NCBI RefSeq assembly: GCF_003850565.1
Contig: NZ_CP027706.1
Span: 2,170,001-2,234,000, forward strand
Length of the DNA stretch: 64,000 nt
Direction of reading: 5' to 3'
From: Pseudomonas sessilinigenes
GTDB taxonomy: Bacteria; Pseudomonadota; Gammaproteobacteria; Pseudomonadales; Pseudomonadaceae
Shown here one piece after another: positions 46,842 to 55,523 of this stretch. The notes beneath the pieces were generated by a model that saw nothing but the letters and a program-made list of their open reading frames with translations, did no database searches and was not told where the DNA came from. Within the stretch, counting starts at the first letter, position 1. Each line of letters begins with the position of its first letter. A program made the position numbers and the translations under genes.

Positions 46842-47471
46842 ATGAATAAGCCACAAACTCAACTTAAACATGGTCGTGTCGTATCTCCTTCCAGCCGCGG
46901 TTCGGTGGCGGTGGATCTGGGTCTCCTGGGCACCTGGCAGGTCAACGAAATGGAAGGCGGAAAAAACTTGCCAGCCCTGGGCGCCGGACCGTTTCCTGCC
47001 CCTTACGGTAGCGACGAACCCAGTGTCGCACCGCCCGCGGATGGCCATATCCTCAGCGGTGGCAAGACTGATGCGCGTGATTGCGTCAACTTCACCGACG
47101 AAGAAATGTCGAAGAAACTCAATCGTCCATTCAGCTGGCCGCTGGTGAACGTAGAGCCTGGGCAAGTATTCCGGGTGCAGTGGGTTTACAGCGCTCCACA
47201 CGTTACCCGTGGTTATAGCTGGTTCATCACCAAAGATGGCTGGGATCCGAAACAACGGATCAGCCGTGCGCAACTTGAGCCCAAGGCTTTTTATCAGGAC
47301 TTCTATACTCAAGTTCCGTATCACGCCCATGGCCCGGAATTGAAAGCCAAGACCGAACATGAAGTCGTGCTGCCCAAGAACAAGAAGGGGCACCATGTTG
47401 TAGTTCTGGCCTGGATTGTTGCCAATACCGGTAACGCTTTCTATCAGGCCTTCGATCTGGACTTCAAGTAA
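46842..47471 (+). CDS. AA10 lytic polysaccharide monooxygenase, no signal peptide
   Basis: A 209-residue chitin-active LPMO/chitin-binding protein. The copper histidine brace is recognisable: His10 in HGRVVSPSSRGS, which in secreted relatives is the mature N-terminus, and the second His in YSAPHVTRGYSWFIT. The C-terminal YQAFDLDFK supplies the usual aromatic. Unlike family norm, only nine polar residues (MNKPQTQLK) precede His10, with no hydrophobic signal. ATG 46842 follows GGAG. The chitinase starts 45 bp later and has no signal either. Confidence 0.88.
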   Translation: MNKPQTQLKHGRVVSPSSRGSVAVDLGLLGTWQVNEMEGGKNLPALGAGPFPAPYGSDEPSVAPPADGHILSGGKTDARDCVNFTDEEMSKKLNRPFSWPLVNVEPGQVFRVQWVYSAPHVTRGYSWFITKDGWDPKQRISRAQLEPKAFYQDFYTQVPYHAHGPELKAKTEHEVVLPKNKKGHHVVVLAWIVANTGNAFYQAFDLDFK

Positions 47472-47516
47472 GTTGCGGTGGAAGAAACTCTTTTAATAGT
47501 TCTGAAGGAATAGAAC

Positions 47517-48983
47517 ATGGATACAATCGACTTTTCCTTGATCAAGAGCCAGGCCGCCGATGCCGCATCGCTGATGCCCAGCCTCGCCGGCAAGAAGATC
47601 CTCATGGGCTTCTGGCACAACTGGGCCGCTGGCGCCGCCGATGGTTACCAGCGCGGGCAGTTCGCCAACCTGAGCCTGCTGGATGTACCCAAGGAGTACA
47701 ACGTGGTGGCGGTGGCCTTCATGAAAGGCAACGGCATTCCCACCTTCAAGCCCTACAACCTGTCTGACGCCGAGTTCCGGCGTCAGGTGGGCGTACTCAA
47801 CAGCCAGGGGCGGGCAGTGTTGATTTCCCTGGGTGGCGCCGATGCGCATATCGAGTTGCACAAGGGCAACGAGCAGCCCTTGGCCAACGAGATCATCCGC
47901 CTGGTCGAAACCTATGGCTTCGATGGCCTGGACATCGACCTGGAGCAGAGCGCCATCGACTTTGCCGATAACAAGAGCGTATTGCCGGCGGCATTGAAGC
48001 TGGTGAAGGACCATTACGCTGGCCAGGGCAAGCACTTCATCATCAGCATGGCGCCGGAGTTCCCCTACCTGACCAGTAATGGCAAGTACGTGGCCTACTT
48101 GCAGGCACTGGAGGGGTATTACGATTTTGTTGCGCCGCAGTGCTACAACCAGGGCGGAGATGGACTCTGGGTGTCGGAAGCCAATGGCGGGCAGGGCGCC
48201 TGGATCGCCCAGAACAATGATGCGATGAAAGAGGATTTCTTGTTCTACCTGAGCGACAGCCTGGCTTCGGGAACTCGTGGTTTTACCCGCATTGCGGCGG
48301 ACAAACTGGTGATCGGCCTGCCGAGCAACGTTGACGCAGCGGCCACAGGCTATGTCATCGATCCGGCGGCGCTGGGCAATGCCTTCAAGCGTTTGCAGAA
48401 GGCGGGGCACGGGATCAAGGGGCTGATGACCTGGTCGGTGAACTGGGATGACGGCATCAACCGGCAAGGGACACCCTACAGCTGGGAGTTTTGTAAACGC
48501 TATGCGCCGTTGATCCATGGCGATGGTGGTGAACCAGAGCGCCCGGGCGCTCCTGGTAGCCTGGCGGTGGTGGAAAGTGGTCGCAACAATGTGCGGCTGA
48601 GTTGGAGTCTTTCCGGCAGTGTGCGCCCGGTGGAGTTCTACACTCTGTATCGCGATGGCAAGGCCGTGGGAAACACGGCGTCCCTGGGCCTGGACGATCA
48701 GGGATTGAACCCTGATACCCAGTACAACTACTTCGTCACTGCCACCGATACCCAGGGACGTGAGTCCCTGCCCAGCCGCAGCGTGACTGCGAGGACGGCA
48801 GGTGGCGCGGTCGATCCGAAGTTCCCCGAGTGGCGTGTTGGCCAGCACTATCGCAAGGGGGACGGGGTGAGCTATGAGGGCAATCGTTACTTGTGTCTTC
48901 AGGAGCACACATCGAACCCGGCCTGGACGCCTTTGGCGGCCTTCACGTTGTGGAGCAAGGTCTTGCTCGAGCGCCATGCTTGA
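47517..48983 (+). CDS. chiC: GH18 chitinase without signal peptide
   Basis: A 488-residue glycoside hydrolase family 18 enzyme. The catalytic DxxDxDxE signature is in FDGLDIDLEQSAID (Glu acid near residue 148). The GH18 barrel fills residues 20-335, then a fibronectin type III domain (about 342-425; GAPGSLAVVESGRNNVRLSW) and a C-terminal CBM5/12 chitin-binding module (EWRVGQHYRKGDGVSYEGNRY...WTPLAAFTLW). The N-terminus MDTIDFSLIKSQAADAASL has no signal peptide, as in the exported P. aeruginosa ChiC. AAGGAATAG is the ribosome-binding site. It works with the adjacent LPMO on crystalline chitin. Confidence 0.94.
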   Translation: MDTIDFSLIKSQAADAASLMPSLAGKKILMGFWHNWAAGAADGYQRGQFANLSLLDVPKEYNVVAVAFMKGNGIPTFKPYNLSDAEFRRQVGVLNSQGRAVLISLGGADAHIELHKGNEQPLANEIIRLVETYGFDGLDIDLEQSAIDFADNKSVLPAALKLVKDHYAGQGKHFIISMAPEFPYLTSNGKYVAYLQALEGYYDFVAPQCYNQGGDGLWVSEANGGQGAWIAQNNDAMKEDFLFYLSDSLASGTRGFTRIAADKLVIGLPSNVDAAATGYVIDPAALGNAFKRLQKAGHGIKGLMTWSVNWDDGINRQGTPYSWEFCKRYAPLIHGDGGEPERPGAPGSLAVVESGRNNVRLSWSLSGSVRPVEFYTLYRDGKAVGNTASLGLDDQGLNPDTQYNYFVTATDTQGRESLPSRSVTARTAGGAVDPKFPEWRVGQHYRKGDGVSYEGNRYLCLQEHTSNPAWTPLAAFTLWSKVLLERHA

Positions 48984-49015
48984 GTCAGGCGGGTCATTAA
49001 GGGATTGAATGACCT

Positions 49016-49062
49016 GGCGACCTATCGTTGGATCCTCGGATTCGCGATAGGTCGTTTTTTCG
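49016..49062 (+). terminator. Terminator of the chitinase operon
   Basis: GCGACCTATCG and CGATAGGTCG form a long stem around 16 bases, followed by TTTTTT. A smaller stem (GGTCATT/AATGACC, 48992-49014) precedes it. Confidence 0.85.
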
Positions 49063-49119
49063 TTTGGGCCATTGATGAGTTGTCCGGATATGTCGATCAA
49101 TCAGATGGAGGCGAGCGCC

Positions 49120-49581
49120 ATGTTGATGCATTGGTTTCTGGCGGCGGTACATTTGTTGGGGTTCGCTGGCGCTTTCGCAGCGGTTCTGGCTCGTGGCTCG
49201 GCTTTGCGTCGACTGGAGAAGGCCGAAGCAGGGGCTCGCTCGGTGCTGATGGCTGACAATGCCTGGGGGCTGACGGCGCTGATGTTGTTGGCGACTGGAT
49301 TGCCCAGGGCGTTCGGCGGCTACGAGAAAGGTACGGACTATTACCTGCACCAACCGTTGTTTCACCTGAAAATGGCGTTGTTCATCGCGATCCTGGTGCT
49401 GGAAGTCCTCCCCATGTCGACCTTCATCAGGTGGCGGGTGACCCTGGCGCGCGGTGCCATGCCTGACACCGGGCGAGCCGGGCTGTTCGCTCGTATCAGT
49501 CACCTGCAGGCCTTGCTGCTGGTATTGATGGTGGTAGCCGCAAGTGGCATGGCGAGAGGGGTGATGCTGGCTCAATTGTAA
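49120..49581 (+). CDS. DUF2214-type membrane protein
   Basis: A 153-residue protein with four predicted membrane helices (LMHWFLAAVHLLGFAGAFAAVLA; a middle pair; LFARISHLQALLLVLMVVAASGMA). The pattern HxHWxxAxxHL and HQPLFHLKMALFIAI are typical of DUF2214. GGAGG 8 bases upstream selects ATG 49120. Function unknown; heme or cation roles have been suggested for similar folds, but nothing here proves it. Confidence 0.75.
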   Translation: MLMHWFLAAVHLLGFAGAFAAVLARGSALRRLEKAEAGARSVLMADNAWGLTALMLLATGLPRAFGGYEKGTDYYLHQPLFHLKMALFIAILVLEVLPMSTFIRWRVTLARGAMPDTGRAGLFARISHLQALLLVLMVVAASGMARGVMLAQL

Positions 49582-49651
49582 TTGTTGGTAAGCACGACTG
49601 CATTGTCAGCCGCTTGAGGGGTAGTCTCGCGGTTCGATCAGCGAGCCATGG

Positions 49652-50089
49652 ATGCCCACGATGTTTCAAATGAATAGCCTGGTCCCGGAAATGCTGGTGG
49701 CGGACCTGGAGCGTAGCCTGTCTTTCTATCGCGATACCCTGGGCTTCAAGGTGGAGTACCAGCGGCCGGAGCACTTCTTTGCTTTTCTCTCCTTCAATGG
49801 CAGCCAGCTGATGCTGGAGCAGGATGACCTGGAAGAGTCGGAGTGGCGTGTCGGTCCCTTGCAGGCACCTTTGGGGCGAGGCATGAACCTGTCCATTGAG
49901 TGCCCGGATATCCATGGGTTGGCCAATGCCCTGGAGCAAGCGGGAGTGGTCCTGCGCAGGGCGATCCAGGAGTGCTGGTATCGGCAGGATGGTTTGCTGC
50001 GCGGCCAGTTGAACCTGCTGGTACAGGACCCGGATGGCTACCTGCTGCGATTCAATGAGGACCTGGGTTCCAGGTCGGTGGATGCCTGA
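49652..50089 (+). CDS. VOC-superfamily (glyoxalase/bleomycin resistance-like) protein
   Basis: A 145-residue single vicinal-oxygen-chelate domain. The two beta-alpha-beta-beta-beta halves read LVPEMLVADLERSLSFYRDTLGFKVEY and LSIECPDIHGLANALEQAGV...LLVQDPDGYLLRFNEDLG. The C-terminal Glu in RFNEDLG is the usual metal ligand. Either a lyase/dioxygenase-like enzyme or a drug-binding protein is possible. Start uncertain among ATG 49652, 49661 and 49670. Confidence 0.78.
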   Translation: MPTMFQMNSLVPEMLVADLERSLSFYRDTLGFKVEYQRPEHFFAFLSFNGSQLMLEQDDLEESEWRVGPLQAPLGRGMNLSIECPDIHGLANALEQAGVVLRRAIQECWYRQDGLLRGQLNLLVQDPDGYLLRFNEDLGSRSVDA

Positions 50090-50325
50090 GTGCCAGGCCC
50101 GTCACGACGCTTGCCGGATAGGGTGCTGCGTGCCGGGAGCCGGAGGTTGGGTTTGTTCTCGGAGGGGATGTTGGCGAAGGGGGGTGACAGTTCAGTGGCT
50201 GGGGGCCGGCTGTGCCTGTCACCGAATCGGGAGGTTCAGGTGACCTGCGGAGAAAAGCTCAAGGCGAACGAGAGACGCGTTGCGCCAGCCATTGTGCGTG
50301 GGCAACAGGCTGGTGCTCATATTAT

Positions 50326-50520
50326 TCAAGGAGTTTCGCGTTTGTCCGGTGCAGTAAGTCCCGCCTGGATGCGTTGGTAGATTTCCTCGCGGTGTACCGC
50401 AACGTCTTTTGGTGCATTGATGCCAATACGGACCTGTTGGCCGCTGACGCCGAGAATGGTGATCGTAATGTCGTCACCGATGTTTATGCTTTCACCGACT
50501 TTGCGGGTGAGTATCAGCAT
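50326..50520 (-). CDS. rsmE: RsmE, CsrA-family RNA-binding regulator
   Basis: A 64-residue dimeric post-transcriptional repressor that binds GGA motifs near ribosome-binding sites in the Gac/Rsm cascade. The CsrA core is complete ([46 protein letters not shown]), with the RNA-contacting Leu4 and Arg44-type residues. The tail [11 protein letters not shown] and 64-residue length match RsmE rather than RsmA. The start is ATG 50520 after AAGGAGAAG. It is a single gene. Its leader holds an Rsm-like site overlapping its own ribosome-binding site. Confidence 0.95.
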
Positions 50521-50536
50521 GATCTTCTCCTTGATA
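50521..50536 (-). promoter_or_regulatory. Rsm/CsrA-type site over the rsmE ribosome-binding site
   Basis: On the minus strand TCAAGGAGAA fits 9 of 10 positions of (A/U)CANGGANG(U/A). Its GGA is the Shine-Dalgarno of rsmE, consistent with autorepression by RsmA/RsmE. Confidence 0.55.
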
Positions 50537-50768
50537 GCTTGGTAGGGCACCAGTTTGAAACAGTGCAGAGGTCGGTCTTAGGTATAGATTAGTGCGAAGT
50601 TCCACTCAGTGGGTGCCTCTTTCTGACGCGCAGAAGATCTATAAATTCCCAAGGCGCAACTATACAGACGCAATAAATATCATTCTTCCTGTTTCGAACC
50701 GATTTTGTGACAAGGTCCCTCACGCCTTGGGTGCTAAAATCCTGTGTCTGACTTTATGGGAGTAGGTT

Positions 50769-51146
50769 GTGCGCACAGTAGTGATAGCGGTGGCAGCGTT
50801 GGCGGTATTGGGATTGGCCGGTTGCGGCGAAGGCAAGCGTGTCGAGGCGAACAAGAGCGCTTCGGCGGCGCAGGTGCAGCCGGCGCAGGTATCCGGTGCG
50901 CCGCAGTGGGATGTGCTGGTGGGCAGTGAGCTGCCTCAGGCGGTGAGCGATCTCACCGGCTGGCTGATCGAGCACGGGATCATGTCCAATGTGATGGTAG
51001 TGGACGGCAAGCAACGGGTCTTGGTCGGGCCTTTCGCTACCCAGGCCGAGGCGGAAGCGAAGAAGGCCGAAGTGGTCGAGAAGCTGGTCAAGGCGAAAAA
51101 GCGTGATATCGATGTCTCGGTCATCGAGCATCACGACGCACAGTGA
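50769..51146 (+). CDS. SPOR-domain lipoprotein
   Basis: A 125-residue predicted lipoprotein with lipobox GLAGC (Cys19). The mature part contains a SPOR-like repeat: WDVLVGSELPQAVSDLTGWLIEHGI and GKQRVLVGPFATQAEAEAKKAEV. SPOR domains bind septal peptidoglycan; a role in division or cell-wall turnover is likely but unproved. GTG start behind GGGAGTAGG. Confidence 0.82.
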   Translation: MRTVVIAVAALAVLGLAGCGEGKRVEANKSASAAQVQPAQVSGAPQWDVLVGSELPQAVSDLTGWLIEHGIMSNVMVVDGKQRVLVGPFATQAEAEAKKAEVVEKLVKAKKRDIDVSVIEHHDAQ

Positions 51147-51164
51147 CGCTGTTTCCCGCATGAT

Positions 51165-51192
51165 GAGATCGCCCGCCTCCGCGGGCGATCTT
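51165..51192. terminator. Terminator between the SPOR lipoprotein gene and endA
   Basis: GATCGCCCGC and GCGGGCGATC form a perfect 10-bp stem with loop CTCC. It lies between convergent genes and can serve both, although T runs are short. Confidence 0.75.
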
Positions 51193-51195
51193 GTG

Positions 51196-51885
51196 TCAAC
51201 CGCAGGCCTTGAGGTTGACCACGCCAACGAATTCGTTACCGCGCCCCATCACACACGCCACACTCTGATTGCGCTGGCGCTCCCAGTCCTGCACTGGATA
51301 CGTCTTGTTCCAGGCTTCGAAGAGCTGGCGGTCTTGCTTGGACAGGCGTAGCCCGTACTGCTTGCTCATGTAGAAGTAAGTGCGGGCGATCATGCCGCGA
51401 ATGGATGGGCGGGGCATGACCTTCTTGGCCTTGAAGTCCACTTGGGTCAGGCAGGAGCCATATTGACCTGACTGTTCGGGGAGCCAGCCGAAACTGAAGT
51501 TGCTGCGGTCGCCATTCACTTCGCCGATGCTGGGCACCAGGTTGTGCAGGTCGGCTTCGGCGCGTTGATAGGTCGTATCGTTGCGCGAGCAGTTCTTGCG
51601 CCCGCCCTGTTGCCAGCATTGGCGTTGGTGGCCTATCTGCCAGGCCGGCACGATGTGCTCCCACTCAATGCGTTCGGCTCGTTTGGCATTCTTGCGCGGC
51701 ACATAGCCACAGGCTGTCAGGTTTACCCGGTTGCCATTGTATTTGCAGCCGCAGTAGAACTCGGTGGATTGAGGGGCATAGAGTTTCCACGCGACCTTCT
51801 TGGCTTCAGTGAAGGTGCGAGGTGCATCGGCTTGGGCAGTCAGGGCAACGAAAAACAGCAGTACAGCCAGGCAACGGACAATCAT
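51196..51885 (-). CDS. endA: Periplasmic endonuclease I
   Basis: A 229-residue EndA/NucM-type nonspecific DNase. A signal peptide (MIVRCLAVLLFFVALTAQADA) leads to the periplasm. The beta-beta-alpha-metal active site is in RIEWEHIVPAW (catalytic His) and DLHNLVPSIGEVNGDRSNF (metal Asn). Six or more Cys suggest disulfides, as in Vvn and EndA. The start at 51885 lies 4 bp after the DUF1654 stop, so both form an operon. That operon carries a LexA box, tying this nuclease to DNA damage. Confidence 0.94.
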   Translation of the reverse strand: MIVRCLAVLLFFVALTAQADAPRTFTEAKKVAWKLYAPQSTEFYCGCKYNGNRVNLTACGYVPRKNAKRAERIEWEHIVPAWQIGHQRQCWQQGGRKNCSRNDTTYQRAEADLHNLVPSIGEVNGDRSNFSFGWLPEQSGQYGSCLTQVDFKAKKVMPRPSIRGMIARTYFYMSKQYGLRLSKQDRQLFEAWNKTYPVQDWERQRNQSVACVMGRGNEFVGVVNLKACG

Positions 51886-51889
51886 CGAC

Positions 51890-52129
51890 TCAGTCTTCCT
51901 TCGGCACGATCCAGAAAATCTGCACGCCGCCATCGTCGCGATAGGCGAGGGTGACGTTGTCGTTTTCGGCGATCTCCTCCAGAAGGCGTTCCCATTCTTC
52001 CTGTGGTTCATCGGGCAGGCGAAAGATCAGCGCTGCCTTGGATTTCTGGGCGGTAGGGGAGTTGATGATTTTCTGGATGCGAACACCCAGGCGTTCGTAG
52101 GAGCTGAGGGGTGTTTGGGTTGTGGCCAC
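51890..52129 (-). CDS. DUF1654 protein, first gene of a LexA-controlled operon
   Basis: A 79-residue acidic cytoplasmic protein of the DUF1654 family (YERLGVRIQKIINSPTAQKSK, PQEEWERLLEEIAENDNVTLAYRDDGGVQIFW). GTG 52129 is chosen because AAGGA lies 7 bases upstream; an ATG at 52159 lies within the LexA box and has no Shine-Dalgarno. No known function. The operon with endA (4-bp gap) and the LexA box suggest induction by DNA damage. Confidence 0.82.
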   Translation of the reverse strand: MATTQTPLSSYERLGVRIQKIINSPTAQKSKAALIFRLPDEPQEEWERLLEEIAENDNVTLAYRDDGGVQIFWIVPKED

Positions 52130-52147
52130 GGAACAATCCTTATTAAG

Positions 52148-52163
52148 CTGTACGCACATACAG
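52148..52163. promoter_or_regulatory. LexA (SOS) box of the DUF1654-endA operon
   Basis: CTGTACGCACATACAG is a 16-bp CTG-N10-CAG palindrome with 5-bp exact arms (CTGTA/TACAG), the LexA consensus of gammaproteobacteria. It lies 19 bp before the GTG of the DUF1654 gene. A second palindrome, TACAGT-attta-ACTGTA, overlaps at 52159-52175. Confidence 0.8.
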
Positions 52164-52282
52164 TATTTAACTGTAGGAAATTTCGCAACTGCTTAAAATT
52201 CAAGAAGTTCCTCTGACAACGCTTTGCGCATTTGTCTCATCACAGCCGAGGATTTTTTAACACGGGGAAGTCGCAGGAGGGG

Positions 52283-52310
52283 AACCGCTCACCCGTTGGG
52301 GTGAGCGGTT
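52283..52310. other. Perfect 12-bp hairpin downstream of ansB
   Basis: AACCGCTCACCC and GGGTGAGCGGTT pair around GTTG. It lies 37 bp past the ansB stop. No T run follows on either strand, so it may stabilise the mRNA end or terminate inefficiently. Confidence 0.55.
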
Positions 52311-52346
52311 GAGCGCTTGCTCGACCTGATACGGCCGAGCAGGGAA

Positions 52347-53774
<1,428 letters not shown>

Positions 53775-54239
53775 ATGTCGCTGTCAGTCGGATTTCCAGG
53801 ACCGGGGGCCATTCTGATCAATGGCAAGTCACCCGCGACCATCAATGCATTGAGCGATGCCAGTGCCGAAGGCGCTCCGCAAGCGTTGGGGACCGAAGAC
53901 TCGGGAGCCTTACGAGTCGGTGGCGGTTCGGCCAAGCAGGCGGAAAAGGCCGAGAGCGGCGATGCGGGCGGCGAGGGCGACAACCACAGCATCGTCGTCA
54001 AGATGCTGCTCCAGCGCATGAAGGAGCTGCAGGAGCAGCTCAAGCAGCAGCAACAGCAACTGGCCGCTGCCCAGGCCGCCAACTATCCAACCCCCGAGGC
54101 CAAGCAGACCGCGGTCATGGCCGTCCAGGCGCAGGTCGCGCAAACCAACGCCGCACTGGCTGAGGTTTCGGGCAACCTGGTGCGCGAACTGGCCAAGGAA
54201 TCAGGCTCCTCCGGCAAGTTGGTAAATACCTCCGCTTGA
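53775..54239 (+). CDS. Coiled-coil hypothetical protein
   Basis: A 154-residue polar protein with no signal or membrane span. A Gly/Ser-rich N-terminal half is followed by a strong coiled coil (VKMLLQRMKELQEQLKQQQQQLAAAQAAN, then AVMAVQAQVAQTNAALAEVSGNLVREL). AGGAG is well placed before ATG 53775. No recognised family; it stands alone between ansB and the ribose operon. It may be a secreted-effector-like or structural protein, but nothing decides this. Confidence 0.7.
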   Translation: MSLSVGFPGPGAILINGKSPATINALSDASAEGAPQALGTEDSGALRVGGGSAKQAEKAESGDAGGEGDNHSIVVKMLLQRMKELQEQLKQQQQQLAAAQAANYPTPEAKQTAVMAVQAQVAQTNAALAEVSGNLVRELAKESGSSGKLVNTSA

Positions 54240-54246
54240 TCAGTAC

Positions 54247-54282
54247 CCGCCCAGTGCCAGGCACTGGGCGGCTGCTTCCTTT
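54247..54282 (+). terminator. Terminator of the coiled-coil gene
   Basis: CCGCCCAGTGCC and GGCACTGGGCGG make a near-perfect 12-bp stem with a one-base loop centre, followed by CTGCTTCCTTTT. Confidence 0.65.
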
Positions 54283-54370
54283 TGGCTATCGGTCCCGCTG
54301 TGCGCCGATGGCATCTCTGCGCTGTGATCATCGTTGACAAACCCCATTCGGGTTCGCATAGTTCGCCTTA

Positions 54371-54384
54371 CGCAAACGTTTGCG
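54371..54384. promoter_or_regulatory. RbsR operator
   Basis: CGCAAACGTTTGCG is a perfect 14-bp palindrome with the central CG of LacI-family operators. It is 126 bp before rbsB, whose operon encodes its own LacI-type regulator. Confidence 0.82.
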
Positions 54385-54509
54385 CGGACTCTCGGGAAGG
54401 ATAATCGACTATCTTTTCCGAACCTCCAGGCCGTTGAGCGATACCCGGCACCTGGTTCCGCATGCCCTGCAGGCGTTGCCCACAATAATCATAAGATCGG
54501 AGTGAACCC

Positions 54510-55466
54510 ATGAAGCTGCCCTTTGCTGGACGTCTACTCGCTGCTGCGGTCCTGGCTGCTACCTGTGCAGCGCTGCCCCTCTCTTCGGCCTATGCCGACA
54601 CCCCACAGAAACCCAAGGTCGCCCTGGTCATGAAGTCCCTGGCCAACGAGTTCTTCCTGACCATGGAAGACGGCGCCAAGGCCTATCAGAAAGAGCACTC
54701 GGCGGATTTCGACCTGGTGTCCAATGGCATCAAGGATGAAACCGATACTGCCAACCAGATCCGCATCGTCGAGCAGATGATCGTCTCCAAGGTCAATGCC
54801 CTGGTGATCGCCCCAGCGGACTCCAAGGCCATGGTGCCGGTGATCAAGAAGGCCGTGGATGCTGGGATCACGGTGATCAATATCGATAACCAGCTCGACC
54901 CTGGCGTGCTCAAGAGCAAGAACATCAGCGTGCCTTTCGTCGGGCCCGACAACCGCAAGGGCGCGCGCCTGGTGGGCGAGTACCTGGCCAAGCAGCTCAA
55001 GGCCGGTGACGAAGTGGGGATCATCGAAGGGGTATCCACTACCACCAATGCCCAGCAGCGCACCGCAGGTTTCAAGGACGCCATGGAGGCCGCGCAGGTC
55101 AAGGTGGTTTCCCTGCAGTCCGGTGATTGGGAAATCGACGCCGGCAACCGTGTAGCCTCGGCCATGCTTAGCGAATACCCGAATCTCAAGGCACTGCTGG
55201 CCGGTAACGACAGCATGGCAGTGGGCGCCGTGTCCGCGGTACGCGCTGCGGGCAAGGCTGGCAAGGTGCAGGTGGTCGGCTACGACAACATCAATGCCAT
55301 CAAGCCGATGCTCAAGGATGGCCGGGTCCTGGCCACGGCCGACCAGTTCGCTGCCAAGCAGGCAGTGTTCGGCATCGAGGTCGCGTTGAAGCTTCTCAAG
55401 GGCGAGAAGGTCGATACCGGCACCAATGGCGTGATCGAAACTCCGGTTGAGCTGGTCACCAAGTAG
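54510..55466 (+). CDS. rbsB: Ribose ABC transporter, periplasmic binding protein
   Basis: A 318-residue pentose-binding protein with signal peptide (to about residue 30, SSAYADTPQKPK). The type I periplasmic fold reads KVALVMKSLANEFFLTMEDGAKAYQKE...VNALVIAPADSKAMVPVIKKAVDAGI...VPFVGPDNRKGARLVGEYL. It delivers ribose to RbsC/RbsA. First gene of the rbs operon, behind the operator. Confidence 0.95.
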   Translation: MKLPFAGRLLAAAVLAATCAALPLSSAYADTPQKPKVALVMKSLANEFFLTMEDGAKAYQKEHSADFDLVSNGIKDETDTANQIRIVEQMIVSKVNALVIAPADSKAMVPVIKKAVDAGITVINIDNQLDPGVLKSKNISVPFVGPDNRKGARLVGEYLAKQLKAGDEVGIIEGVSTTTNAQQRTAGFKDAMEAAQVKVVSLQSGDWEIDAGNRVASAMLSEYPNLKALLAGNDSMAVGAVSAVRAAGKAGKVQVVGYDNINAIKPMLKDGRVLATADQFAAKQAVFGIEVALKLLKGEKVDTGTNGVIETPVELVTK

Positions 55467-55523
55467 TTTTTCCGGCGGCACAACGGCGCCTGCCCGAGAG
55501 GGTGGGCGCATGGGGAGTTTCTT

